Positions 19,390 to 28,704 of a stretch of 64,000 nt of DNA are shown here, piece after piece (the first letter of the stretch is position 1; each line of letters starts with the position of its first letter). The DNA lies in the NCBI RefSeq assembly GCF_003285265.1, contig NZ_CP030239.1:2686001-2750000 (forward strand). The letters run 5' to 3'. The notes beneath the pieces were generated by a model. That model saw nothing but the letters and a program-made list of their open reading frames with translations, made no database searches and was not told where the DNA came from. The translations under genes and the position numbers were made by a program. Origin of the DNA: Paracoccus mutanolyticus (GTDB lineage Bacteria; Pseudomonadota; Alphaproteobacteria; Rhodobacterales; Rhodobacteraceae).

Positions 19390-20767
19390 TCAACCCGGCA
19401 GCAGGACAAAGATCGCCACAGTGCCAGGTTGCCGCGGTGTCGATGAGCTCATCACCTTCGCTCAGCAACTGGCGGAAAACCTGCCGGTCGACGCCGCGCG
19501 AATTGGCCAGCACCAGCGCGCCGCTGGTCGAGAAGGGGCTGACATCCACGATGGTCGAAGCGACGGCCATGCCGGCGATGAAGCCGATGGCCCGACGCCG
19601 GTGCCGGCCTGCAGGAAGGGCACCGCCAGCGGGATCAGCGACCCCAGCACCGCCGTGGACGAGGCAAAGGCCGACACCACCGCCCCGATGAAGAACAGCA
19701 TCAAGGCCGCCAGCATGGGCGAGGCCATGCCCGCCACGCTGTCGCCCACAAAGTCGATGGTGCCCATGTGTTCGAGCACCGCGACATAGGTCGACACGCC
19801 GGTGATCAGCATGATCTCGGGCCAGGCGACCTGGGCCATGGCGCGTTTCTGCATGGTCGGCGCCCTGAGGGCCATCACGAGGCCGACCGTCAGCGAGACG
19901 AAGCCGATATCCAGGTTGAAGGCCAGCACGAGAATGGCCACCAGGGCCAGGCCGAAAACCGTGACCATCTGCACCAGGCTGCCGTCGGGCTGGTCGCCTT
20001 CCTCGACCTCGGCGACCAGGCGGTTCGAGGTGCCGCCGCCTTCCTCGCCGATGCGGCGCGACAGGGCCTCGGCCTCGCTGTCGCCAAAGATCTGGGGGCC
20101 GGTGGCGGGGCGCGCGATTTCCACATGAGGGACGGCGACGCCTCTACCGTGTCGCTGCGCATCTGCATCAGGCTCCGCCCGCCCAGCACCAAGAACAGGA
20201 TCAGCGCCACGCCGGCATTGACCAGGAAGCTGGCGGCGAAGGTGGCCATCTCCGACAGAGGCAGGCCGGCCTTCTGGACCACGCCGTTGGTGATGCCGCC
20301 ATAGATGCTGATCGGCGAAAAGCCCCCGGCCTGCGCGCCATGGACCACCATCAGGCCCATCAGCAGGGGCGAGATGTGATAGCGGAATGCAAAGCCCAGC
20401 GCGATGGGCGCGACGATGGCGACCGCGCCGGGGCTGACCGCGCCGACGGCGGTCAGCATGGCGGAAATGAAAAACATGATCCACGGGATGCGGCGATGCG
20501 TCCCTTGACCGCGCGCACCGCCATGCGCACGAGCCAGTCGATGGTGCCGTTGTTCTGCGCAAGGGCGAACAGCCAAGTGATGCCCGCGAGGGTCAGGAAC
20601 AGACCACTGGGGAATCCTGCGATAATTTCCTTGGCGGTGTCCCCGGCAAGCAGCGTGCCGACCAGGAACGCGCCTACGAAGGCTAGAACGCCGATGTTGA
20701 TCGGTAATGCGGTTGCAATGACGAACATCGCCACCAGGGCATAGATCGAAATCAGGTGTGGGGTCAT
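19390..20767 (-). CDS. matC: malonate transporter MatC-like, SLC13/DASS permease (several frameshifts)
   Basis: This polytopic permease of about 460 residues starts at the ATG at 20767 (MTPHLISIYALVAMFVIA) and ends at the TGA at 19390 after VAIFVLLPG. Motifs include LFLTLAGITWLFALAQNNGT, AMLTAVGAVSPGAVAIVAPI, GGFSPISIYGGITNG and VDVSPFSTSGALVLAN, the last typical of the dicarboxylate carrier family. Breaks occur near 20490, 20145, 19595 and 19460, and each segment continues the same family in order. It is the first gene of the leftward mat operon and should bring malonate into the cell. A central hydrophilic loop (about 20000-20130) probably lies in the cytoplasm. Confidence 0.85.
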
Positions 20768-20836
20768 GCGCGGCTCCTCTCCTTGCAAACCTCAGGGGGT
20801 GGCCGGCCCTCCCAAGCCGGCGAATCCTCTCCGGGC

Positions 20837-20871
20837 TGTTATACGCTTGGCCTAGCCTGTTGTATATAACA
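20837..20871. promoter_or_regulatory. probable operator of the GntR-type malonate regulator
   Basis: Between matC and the divergent regulator lies the inverted repeat TGTTGTATATAACA (20858-20871) with a related half-site TGTTATAC at 20837-20844. The form resembles the TTGTA/TAC sites bound by MatR in rhizobia, and GntR/FCD operators in general. Its position suits shared control of the mat operon and of the regulator. Confidence 0.5.
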
Positions 20872-20929
20872 GAGAGTGGCATGGATGAATCATGCGGAGC
20901 TGTCTATCTTTGAACCGCAAGGAGGGACC

Positions 20930-21584
20930 ATGGCGACAATTCCGAATACGCTCCGCATCCGAAACGCACTGGAGAATGCCATCGTCCAGGGCATCTACGC
21001 CCCCGGCGCGCGCCTGGACCCCGAGGCGCTGGAGCGCGAATTCGACGTATCCCGCACCCCGATCCGCGAGGCGATCCACCAGCTGGAAGCCTCGGGCCTG
21101 GTGCGCGTCGTGCCCAAACGGGGCACCTTTGTCACCGAATGGAGCCCCAGCGAACTGGCCGAGCGCTTCGAGGTGATGGCCGAGGTCGAGGCGACCTGCG
21201 GCCGGCTGGCGGCACGCCGCATCACCGAGGCCGAACTGGAAGCGTTCGAGGCCGTTCATGCCGATGCCGCCGCCTGGCCGAGGCGGGCGAGGTCGAGGCC
21301 TTCATGCCCGCAATTCCGAGTTTCATCACTGCATCTATCGCGCCACCCACAACGCCTTCCTCGAGCAGGAGGCGTCGCGGCTGCATGCGATGCTGCAACC
21401 CTATCGCCGGATGCAGCTGCAGGTCAGGAACCGGATGGCCCGGTCCTTTGCCGAACATGACGCGGTGGTGGCGATGATCCGGGCCGGCGATGCCGATGGC
21501 GCGGCGCGGGCGCTGCGCGACCATGTCATCGTGCAGGGCGACCGTTTCCACGACCTGATCGCGGCGCTGCGCCCCACGGGCTAG
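20930..21584 (+). CDS. matR: GntR-family (FCD) regulator, MatR-like (frameshift)
   Basis: This protein of about 218 residues has an N-terminal winged helix (IPNTLRIRNALENAIVQG..., helix-turn-helix FDVSRTPIREAIHQLEASG) and an all-helical FCD ligand domain with EVMAEVEATCGRLAAR, EFHHCIYRATHN and [26 protein letters not shown] stands directly before the ATG at 20930. One break near 21275-21300, around the metal-binding helix, shifts the frame; the FCD part resumes with SEFHHCIYRATHNAF. Divergent placement from matC-matA-matB and an FCD domain made for small organic acids indicate a malonate-responsive regulator. The gene name is inferred from context. Confidence 0.8.
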
Positions 21585-21587
21585 GGC

Positions 21588-22547
21588 CTAGACGCGATCC
21601 AGCCAGGGCAGGGGGTCGGGCTGGATCATGTCCTGCACCGCCTCGATCCGCAGCAGGGCGCGGCGGCGCGAAATGCGCAGATGCGCGACCAGCGCCGCCT
21701 TGGCCCCGGCGATGTCGCCGGCCTTCAGCAGGCGCACGATTTCCAGATGCTCGCCCAGAAAGGGCTCGGTCCCGAACAGCTCCAGCGTCAGGGCATAAAG
21801 GAAGTGATGCGCGACCAGAAGCGCCTGGGGCAGGCCGATCGCCTGCATCAGAGCGCCGTTGCCGCAGTGGCCCAGCAGCTCGACATGCAGCCGCTGTTCA
21901 AGCCGGTCCAGCACCGCGCCGTCCAGGGCAGCGCCGCGCTTGATCGCCTGGCGCAGCTCGTCCTCCATCACGTCCAGGAAGCCAGGCGGCAGATGGGGCA
22001 CGGCCTTTTCCATCGCCACCGGCTCGAGCAGCCAGCGCAGTTCGTAAAGCTCGTTCATGTGGTCGGCCGTCAGCGCCGGCGCGAGCCAGCGGCCGCTGTC
22101 GTCCTTGCGCACGATGCCGCGCTGCTGCAGGCGGCCCATCACGTCGCGGGCGACGGTGCGGCTGACGCCATGATGGCGGGCCAGCATCGCCTCGTTCACG
22201 CGCCAGCTTGCCAGCGAGGCATGCGAGATAATCGCAAGCTCGATCTCGGGGTAAAGCCGCTCCCAGGCGGGCTGCTGGGTCAGGACGGTCGGGGCGGCGG
22301 GGCGCGGGGTGGCGGAGGCGGGCGCACCCACCACCTCGAACCGCCCCGAGGGCGCGCGGCGCAGCATCCCCGCCCGGGCCAGTTCCTCAAGCGCGCGGCG
22401 GGCGGGGGCACGGCTGATGCCGAAGCGGCGGGCGATGCCCAGTTGGGTCAGCGCCTCGCCCGCAGGCAGAAGCCCCTGGGCGATGTCCTGCGCCAGGGCG
22501 TCGCTGGCCTGGCGGTAAAGGGGGGGCGCATGAAGGGCTTGGTTCAT
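21588..22547 (-). CDS. GntR-type regulator with two winged-helix domains and an FCD domain
   Basis: This intact 319-residue protein has two consecutive DNA-binding winged helices instead of one. The first spans residues 9-74 (LGIARRFGISRAPARRALEE), the second about 92-155 (ARHHGVSRTVARDVMGRLQQ), separated by an alanine/proline-rich linker. An FCD ligand domain follows (ELYELRWLLEPVAMEKA, then the metal-type histidines in RLHVELLGHCGN and FLGEHLEIVRLL). It is divergent from the Ldh_2-type dehydrogenase gene, with the palindrome TGTGTACACA between them, so it probably controls that gene and perhaps the transporter beyond. The stop lies four bases from the convergent MatR-like stop. Ligand unknown. 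Confidence 0.85.
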   Translation of the reverse strand: MNQALHAPPLYRQASDALAQDIAQGLLPAGEALTQLGIARRFGISRAPARRALEELARAGMLRRAPSGRFEVVGAPASATPRPAAPTVLTQQPAWERLYPEIELAIISHASLASWRVNEAMLARHHGVSRTVARDVMGRLQQRGIVRKDDSGRWLAPALTADHMNELYELRWLLEPVAMEKAVPHLPPGFLDVMEDELRQAIKRGAALDGAVLDRLEQRLHVELLGHCGNGALMQAIGLPQALLVAHHFLYALTLELFGTEPFLGEHLEIVRLLKAGDIAGAKAALVAHLRISRRRALLRIEAVQDMIQPDPLPWLDRV

Positions 22548-22620
22548 CGGGCGATCCTTTGGGCCACGATGCCCAAGCGGCCCGACGAAAGCAATTGTGC
22601 CATCGGCAATCGCTGTCTAG

Positions 22621-22630
22621 TGTGTACACA
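22621..22630. promoter_or_regulatory. palindrome TGTGTACACA, likely GntR operator
   Basis: A perfect ten-base palindrome lies in the 103-base space between the divergent two-domain GntR regulator and the Ldh_2 dehydrogenase, 21 bases before the latter's start codon. GntR/FCD proteins commonly bind short T-G-T...A-C-A palindromes, so it is a likely operator, probably repressing when occupied. Confidence 0.5.
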
Positions 22631-22650
22631 GGACATCAAAGGGGGGCGCC

Positions 22651-23702
22651 ATGTCTGAACAGCCGCGTATCGCATTGCAGGATCTGGAGCGTTTCAGCCG
22701 CTCGGCCTTTCTGGCGGCAGGCGCGGACGCGGCGACGGCCGATGCCGCGACGCGGGCGATGATGCACGGCACGACGCTGGGGGTGGATAGTCACGGAATC
22801 CGGCTTCTACCCCATTACATCAAGGCCTTGCAGGGCGGCCGGCTGAACCGGAATCCGGCGCTGCGCCAGGTGGGCGGTTTCGGCGCGGTCGAGGTCTGGG
22901 ACGCCGATCACGCCCAGGGCGCGGTCGGGGCCTATCACGGCATGACTCGCGCGGTCGCCCTGGCGAACCAGTTCGGCCTGGGCGCGGTGTCGATCCGCAA
23001 CTCCTCGCATTTCGGTCCCGCCGGGGCCTATGCGATCGAGGCGGCGCGGGCAGGGCTGATCGGCCTGACCTTTTGCAACTCGGACAGTTTCGTGCGGCTG
23101 CATGACGGTGCGATGCGCTTTCACGGCACCAATCCCATTGCCGTTGCCGTCCCCGCACCGGGGCAGGAGCCGTGGCTTCTGGACATGGCGACCAGTGCCA
23201 TCCCCTATAACCGCGTCCAGCTTTATCAAAGCCTTGGGATCGAACTGCCCGAGGCGACGGCGTCCGATGCCCAGGGGTCGATACGCGCGACGCAAGCCTT
23301 GCCGACATGCTGGCACCCGTGGTCGGCGCGTTCGGCTGAAGGGCGCGGCGCTGCGGGTGTGGCGGAAACTTCAGCCCGGTGCTGTCGGGCATGAAGCTCA
23401 GCTTCGACATTCCGCCCATGGGCGGGCCGGATTTCGCGACGCCGCGCGGCATGGGCGCCTTCGTCCTGGCCCTGAAGCCCGAGGCGTTCCTGGACCGCGA
23501 GGCGTTCGAGGCGGGAATGACGCGTTATCTGGACGTGCTGCGCCAATCCCCCGCGCGCGAGGGATGCCAGGTCATGGCGCCCGGCGACCGCGAATGGCGC
23601 GTGGCGGACGAACGGCGGCGGAACGGCGTGGTCCTGGACCCGGCGACGGCGCAGGGGTTCCGCGATCTGGCCGCGCACTACGGGCTGGCGGAACTGGCCT
23701 GA
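22651..23702 (+). CDS. Ldh_2/malate dehydrogenase-type NAD(P)-dependent oxidoreductase (frameshifts)
   Basis: This enzyme of about 350 residues belongs to the LDH2/MDG2 family, which includes 2,3-diketo-L-gulonate reductase (YiaK), ureidoglycolate dehydrogenase and L-lactate/malate dehydrogenases. Family marks are GVDSHGIRLLPHYIKAL near residue 50, SIRNSSHFGPAGAYAIEAA near residue 115, FHGTNPIAVAVPAPG and the LLDMATSAIPYNRVQLY loop. Breaks near 23285, 23325 and 23365 disturb the region after residue 210; the family resumes at SGMKLSFDIPPMGGPDFATP. It is preceded by AAGGGGGGCGCC. Position beside sugar-acid genes and a TRAP transporter suggests reduction or oxidation of an aldonate or keto-acid; the substrate is not determined. 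Confidence 0.82.
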
Positions 23703-23767
23703 CCAGATAATCGCCAAAGCGTGAAAATCTGCTTGACCGAATCCCTGCAAGCTTCTTATCGTCGTAA

Positions 23768-23780
23768 TTGGTCAAACCAG
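23768..23780. promoter_or_regulatory. probable FadR/UxuR-type operator
   Basis: TTGGTCAAACCAG holds the inverted repeat TGGT-CAA-ACCA, the form bound by FadR-subfamily GntR regulators. It lies about 45 bases before the start of the GntR gene at 23825. Autoregulation and control of the downstream TRAP operon are likely. Confidence 0.5.
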
Positions 23781-23824
23781 TTGACCGCGTGCCGCGAGGA
23801 GGCGGCGCGCCCAGGGGGAAAGCC

Positions 23825-24550
23825 ATGCAGACCGAGCCCAGGCCACGCCGGCAATACCGGCAGGTGGCCGACCAGATCCTTGCGCTTGTCGCCCGGCAGG
23901 GCCTGGGCCCCGGCGCCCGGCTGCCGTCCGAACGCGACCTGGCCGACAGCTCAGCGTGTCGCGCCCGTCGCTGCGCGAGGCGCTGATCGCGCTAGAGGTC
24001 GAGGGCCGGGTCGAGATCCGCATGGGCTCGGGCATCTATGTCCGGACCGGCGCCGCGGCCGCGCCCGAGCTTGAGGTCGAGGGGCCGATGGAGCTGCTCA
24101 GCGCGCGCTGCATCATCGAATCCGCCATCGCCGAAGAGGCCGCCCGCCATGTCACCCCGGCGGTAATTGCCCGTCTGGACGATCATCTGGCCGGCATGAC
24201 GGCGGCCGTGCACGACCGGATGCAGGCCATCCGGCTTGATTGCGCCTTTCACGTCGAGATTGCCCAGGCCACGGGCAACGCGCTGCTGGCGAATTTCACC
24301 GCCACCACGTTCGAACGCCGCCTGACGCCGATCTTCGCCCGCTTCTCGGCCCATTTCGAGGGGCCGCGCACCTGGCGGCTGGCGATTTCGGAACATGGCG
24401 CGATCCGCGACGCCATCGCCGATGCCGACCCGGCCGCCGCGCGCGAGGCGATGCGCCACCATCTGACGGAATCGCAACGCCGATTTACCGAGCCTGCTGG
24501 CGAGCCGGACTGCGGCCACCGAAAGACGAACGATGCTCATGGGAGGATAA
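23825..24550 (+). CDS. GntR-family (FadR/FCD) regulator of the sugar-acid operon (frameshifts)
   Basis: This regulator of about 240 residues has an N-terminal winged helix (QYRQVADQILALVARQGL, ARLPSERDLAD, then VSRPSLREALIALEVEGRVEIR) and an FCD domain (LSARCIIESAIAEEAARHV, FHVEIAQATGNALLANF, EHGAIRDAIADADPAAAREAM). The ATG at 23825 follows AGGGGGAAA. A break near 23950 splits the DNA-binding helix. Near 24490 a second shift seems needed: in the present frame the gene runs without a stop into the transporter gene, while another frame ends at the TAA at 24548-24550. The end is therefore uncertain. It sits first in the rightward group and is probably the repressor of the TRAP-uxu operon, responding to a sugar acid. 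Confidence 0.72.
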
Positions 24551-24552
24551 GC

Positions 24553-25524
24553 ATGAAGTTCACCATCAAGACCATCCTGGGGGCGGCCGCGCTGATGGCC
24601 AGCGCCGCCGTGGCCCAGGCCCAGACCGCCCTGAAATGGGCCCATGTCTATGAGACGTCCGAGCCGTTCCACACCGAATCCGTCTGGGCGGCCGAGGAAA
24701 TCGCCAAGCGCACCGACGGCCGCTACAAGATCGACGTGTTCCCGGCCTCGCAGCTGGGCAAGGAGGCGGACCTGAACCAGGGCCTGCGGCTTGGGACCGT
24801 GGACATCATCATCTCGGGCTCGAGCTTTGCGTCGCGCGACTACAAGCCGATCGGCGTGACCTACTATCCCTATATCTTCCGCGACCCGTCGCACCTGATC
24901 GCCTACACCAAAAGCGATGTCTTCAAGCGGCTTGCGCAGGGCTATGAGGAAGCCTCGGGCAACCACATCACCGCCGTGACCTATTACGGCACCCGCCACA
25001 CCACGGCGAACAAGGAAATCAAGACCTGCGCCGACCTGAACGGCGTCAAGATGCGGGTGCCGGACGTGCCGGCCTATCTGGCCATGCCGCGCGCCTGCGG
25101 CGCCAACACCACCCCCATCGCCTTCGCCGAGGTCTATCACCGCCTTGCAGAACGGCGCGGTGGACGGCCAGGAAAACCCGCTGGCCACCATCTAGGCCGA
25201 GCGGCTTCTACGAGGTGCAGAAGAACATCGCCCTGACCGGCCATATTGTCGACCACCTGAACACGGTCGTGTCCCAGACCCTGTGGGCCAGCCTGTCGGA
25301 CGAGGACAAGCAGATCTTCTCGGAGGTGATCTCGAGGCCGCCGAACGCGCCAGCAAGATCGTCGAGGAGCCGAGGCCGCGCTGGTCGACAAGTTCAAGGG
25401 CTGGGCCTGACCGTGACCGACGTGGAGCAAGGCCGATTTCGAAAAGACGGTGCTGGAACAGCAGCCGGTCGAATCCTTCGGCTACAACCTCAAGGACTGG
25501 GAAGACATCCGCGCGGTGCAGTGA
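24553..25524 (+). CDS. TRAP transporter substrate-binding protein, DctP family (frameshifts)
   Basis: This periplasmic binding protein has a clear signal peptide (MKFTIKTILGAAALMASAAVAQA, cleaved at AQA near residue 23). The DctP fold follows: LKWAHVYETSEPFHTESVWAAEE, the GRYKIDVFPASQLGKEADL block, and NGVKMRVPDVPAY, the region with the substrate-anchoring arginine. Four small breaks in the last third (25145, 25192, 25335, 25410) scatter the C-terminus over frames, but QNGAVDGQENPLATI, LTGHIVDHLNTVVSQTLW and ESFGYNLKDWEDIRAVQ are in order. GGAGG precedes the ATG. With the two membrane genes it forms a TRAP system. The downstream genes suggest a hexuronate or aldonate as substrate. Confidence 0.87.
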
Positions 25525-25587
25525 TCCGCCGGCCCGGCGCCCCAGGGCGGGCCCCGGGCCTTTCCCCGACAATCTGGAGCTAACGCA

Positions 25588-26160
25588 ATGGCCGACCAAG
25601 ATCACACGCTGCTGAGCGTGGAAGAGATGGCGCATGCCTTCGAGGACGACACCGGCCCGGTCGACCTGTCGCCCTATTCCGTCGAGGACTGGCTGACGCT
25701 GGCGGTCTTCTGGGGGATGGCGCTGTGCATCTTCCTGCAGTTCTTCACCCGCTATGCGCTGAACAACAGCCTGGCCTGGACCGAGGAGATCGCCGCGAAC
25801 TGCCTGGTGGTCGTGGTGTTCCTGGGGGCCGCGATGTGCGTGCGCATGTGCCGCCACATCGCCGTCGACCTGCTTTACAACTTCATGTCCCGCCCTGTCC
25901 GTCGCCGCTTCGAGACCGCCGTCGACATCATCAGCATCGGCTTTTTCGCCTACATGACCTGGCTGATGTGGCGCTATATCGGCATCGTCGGAAACGAGCG
26001 CATGGTCACCGTCGACCTGCCGCGGGGCATCGTCTTCTACACCGTCTTCGTCGCCTTCGTCCTGATGCTGCTGCGCGGTGTGCAGAACTTCATCAAGGAC
26101 ATGCGGGGCGAAAAGACCTGCCGCGAAAACGCCGCCGATCATGGCGCGACCGGAGTCTGA
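25588..26160 (+). CDS. TRAP transporter small permease, DctQ family
   Basis: This intact 190-residue membrane protein has four hydrophobic helices (about residues 38-58, 70-90, 112-132 and 148-168). The DctQ marks FFTRYALNNSLAWTEEIAANCLV and IAVDLL are present. It pairs with the large subunit, whose start follows the stop by three bases. An acidic cytoplasmic N-terminus of about 35 residues, including VEEMAHAFEDDTG, precedes the first helix and is longer than in many relatives. The small subunit supports the large permease; transport is sodium driven in characterised TRAP systems. Confidence 0.92.
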   Translation: MADQDHTLLSVEEMAHAFEDDTGPVDLSPYSVEDWLTLAVFWGMALCIFLQFFTRYALNNSLAWTEEIAANCLVVVVFLGAAMCVRMCRHIAVDLLYNFMSRPVRRRFETAVDIISIGFFAYMTWLMWRYIGIVGNERMVTVDLPRGIVFYTVFVAFVLMLLRGVQNFIKDMRGEKTCRENAADHGATGV

Positions 26161-26163
26161 CCC

Positions 26164-27570
26164 ATGCTGCTTCTGATCGGATCCTTCCTTCTGCTGATGG
26201 TCGTGGGCGTGCCCGTGGCCGTGTCCATGGCGGTGGCCTCGCTGGCCTTGCTGCTGACCTACAATGTCGCGCCCGACATCATCCCGCGCAGCGCATGATC
26301 GCGGGTGTCGAAGAGCTTTCCCCTGATCGCGGTGCCCTTCTTCATCCTGGCGGGCAACCTGATGAACATCGCGGGCGTCATCGGCCGCATCTATCACTTT
26401 GCCCTGTCGCTGGTCGGCTGGATGAAAGGGGGCCTGGCGCAGGTCAACATCATCGGCTCGGTGGTGTTTTCGGGCATGTCGGGCACCGCGCTGGCCGACG
26501 CCGCCGGGATCGGCACCATCGAGATCAAGGCGATGAAGGACCACGGCTATCCGGTCGAGGCCGCGGTCGGCGTCACCGCCGCCTCGGCCACGCTGGGGCC
26601 GATCTTTCCGCCCTCGCTGCCCTTCGTGATCTACGGGATGATGGCCAATGCCTCGATCGGGGCGCTGTTCATGGCCGGGATCGTGCCCGGCGTGGTGATG
26701 ACGCTGCTGATGATGGCGACGGTCTATGTCTTTGCCCGCGCCAAGGGCTGGGGCTCGGACACACCCTTCGACCTGAAGGAACTGCTGGCCGCCACGCTCG
26801 AGGTGGTGATCGTGCTGTCCTTTCCGGTGGCGGTCTATGTCCTGACGCTGCTGGGCCTGTCGGTTAATATCGCGGTGCTGATCGGGCTGGCCGCGCTGAT
26901 CGGGCTGGACTGGTATTTCGACTGGCATGCGGTCATGGCGCTGATGGCGCCGGTGCTGCTGATCGGCGGCATGACCATGGGCTGGTTCACGCCGACCGAG
27001 GCCGCCGTCGCCGCCGTGCTGTGGTCGCTGTTCCTGGGTCTGGTGCGCTATCGCACGATGACGCTGCGCAGCCTTGCCAAGGCCAGCTTCGACACCATCG
27101 AGACCACCGCCTCGGTCCTGTTCATCGTCACCGCGGCCTCGATCTTTGCCTGGCTTCTGACGGTCAGCCAGGCGGCGCAGCTGTTCGCGGATGCGATGTT
27201 CGCGCTGACCGACAACTGGTGGACCTTCCTGATCATCGTCAACATCATCCTGCTGATCGTGGGGGCGTTCCTGGACACCATCGCCGCGATCTCGATCCTG
27301 GTGCCGATCCTGCTGCCGGTCGCGGCGCGCTATGGCATCGACCCGGTGCACCTGGGCCTGATCGTGACGCTGAACCTGATGATCGGCCTGCTGACGCCGC
27401 CGGTGGGGATGGTCCTGTTCGTGCTGTCGCGGATTTCCAGGATGTCGGTCGAGCGCACGGCGCTGGCCATCCTGCCCTGGATGATCCCGCTGTTCATCGC
27501 GCTGCTGCTGATCACCTTCATCCCCTCGATCAGCCTGTGGCTGCCGACCAAGCTGGGTCTGATCCGCTAG
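26164..27570 (+). CDS. TRAP transporter large permease, DctM family (frameshifts)
   Basis: This polytopic permease of about 469 residues starts at MLLLIGSFLLLMVVGVPVAV. Two breaks in the span 26285-26312 separate the first 40 residues from the rest, which resumes with FPLIAVPFFILAGNLMN. DctM landmarks are VNIIGSVVFSGMSGTALADA, TAASATLGPIFPPSLPFVIY and LNLMIGLLTPPVGMVLFVLS. About twelve helices and two re-entrant loops are apparent. It is the translocating subunit that receives substrate from the DctP protein. The gene ends 14 bases before a perfect hairpin that separates the transporter from the enzyme genes. Confidence 0.9.
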
Positions 27571-27584
27571 GGCAAGAAAACCGG

Positions 27585-27634
27585 CCCATGCGACTGCGGC
27601 TGCCGTCGCATGGGTATTTGGGCAACAAGGAAGG
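27585..27634 (+). repeat. hairpin plus TATTTG element (copy 1)
   Basis: CCCATGCGAC (27585-27594) pairs perfectly with GTCGCATGGG (27605-27614). Directly after it comes TATTTGGGCAACAAGGAAGG, a diverged form of the intergenic element found five more times in this window. It lies between dctM and the idnD-like gene, and may act as a partial terminator or an mRNA-stabilising 3' end. Confidence 0.55.
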
Positions 27635-27643
27635 CTTTGGGCT

Positions 27644-28704
27644 ATGCGCACGCGTGTGGCGCGTCTTTACGGCGCGCGGGACCTGAGGGTCGAGGAACAG
27701 GAGGTTGGCCGCCCCGGCCCGGGCGAGGTGCTGCTGGCGATGGCGGCGGGCGGGATCTGCGGATCGGACCTGCACTATTACCAGGACGGCGGTTTCGGCC
27801 CGGTGCGGGTCCGCGAGCCGATCATTTCGGGGCACGAGGCCTCGGGGCATGTGGTCGAGGCGGGTGCAGGGGTGGATCTGGCGCCAGGCACGCTGGTCGC
27901 GATCAGCCCGTCCCAGCCCTGCGGGGACTGCGACTATTGCCAAAAGGGCCTGCCGATCCATTGCCTGGACATGCATTTCATCGGCTCGGCCATGCGGCTG
28001 CCGCATGAACAGGGCATGTTCCGCGACCTGTTCGTGGTGCCGGCTCGGCAGGTCCATGCCTTTCCCGAGGGGGTAAGCGCCGCAGAGGCGGCCTGCGCCG
28101 AGCCGCTGGCGGTCTGCCTGCATGCCGTCGCGCAGGCCACCGAACTGCGGCCCGATCTGTCGGCATTGCGGGTCATGGTGACGGGGGCGGGACCCATCGG
28201 CCTTTTGGTGCTGGCCGCGCTGCGCCATCAGGGCGCGCGGGACGTGATCGTCACCGACCTGACCGACGCCGCGCTGGAACGCGCCCGTGCGATGGGGGCG
28301 GGGACCACGATCAACGCGCCCGCGATGCCGCCGCGCTGGAGCCCTTGCAGGACGGCAAGGGGCAGGTGGACGTGATCTTCGACTGCTCGGCCGCGGGGCC
28401 CGCGCTGCGCACCGCCTTTGCCGCGATCCGGCCGCGCGGGCTGATCGTGCAGGTGGGCGTGACGGGCGATGTGACCATTCCGCTGAACGCGCTGGTCGGC
28501 AAGGAAATCACCTGGCGCGGCTCGCAACGGTTCCACCAGGAATTCGCCGAGGCCGTGCGCCTGATCGGCAGCCGCGCCATCGACGTGCGCCCGATCATCA
28601 GCCACAGCCTGCCGCTGGCCCGCGCGCGCGAGGCCTTCGACCTGGCCGGCGACCGCAGCATCGCCTGCAAGGTGCAACTGACATTCGCAGGAGAAGACGC
28701 ATGA
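27644..28704 (+). CDS. idnD: zinc-dependent alcohol dehydrogenase, L-idonate 5-dehydrogenase-like (frameshift)
   Basis: This medium-chain dehydrogenase of about 352 residues has the catalytic zinc cysteine in GGICGSDLHYYQDGGFG near residue 38, GHEASGHVVE, and the structural zinc loop CGDCDYCQKGLPIHC. The HCLDMHFIGSAMRLPHEQGMF stretch is characteristic of idonate dehydrogenases. The NAD(P) fold follows with MVTGAGPIGLLVLAALRHQG. A break near 28320 is crossed into FDCSAAGPALRTAFAAIRPRG. The enzyme would oxidise L-idonate or a related aldonate at C5. Its TGA overlaps the ATG of uxuA. The idonate assignment rests on motif resemblance; other L-aldonates are possible. Confidence 0.8.

Noticed and set aside
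20852..21259. Minus-strand frame over the MatR-like regulator
   Set aside because: The plus strand has AAGGAGG, an ATG and a clear GntR winged helix; the opposite frame is a shadow.
25192..27651. Open frame of 819 codons on the minus strand opposite the TRAP genes
   Set aside because: Composition is His/Gln/Asp/Arg-rich, as expected for an antisense frame of GC-rich membrane genes. There is no family resemblance, and the plus strand holds clear dctP, dctQ and dctM.
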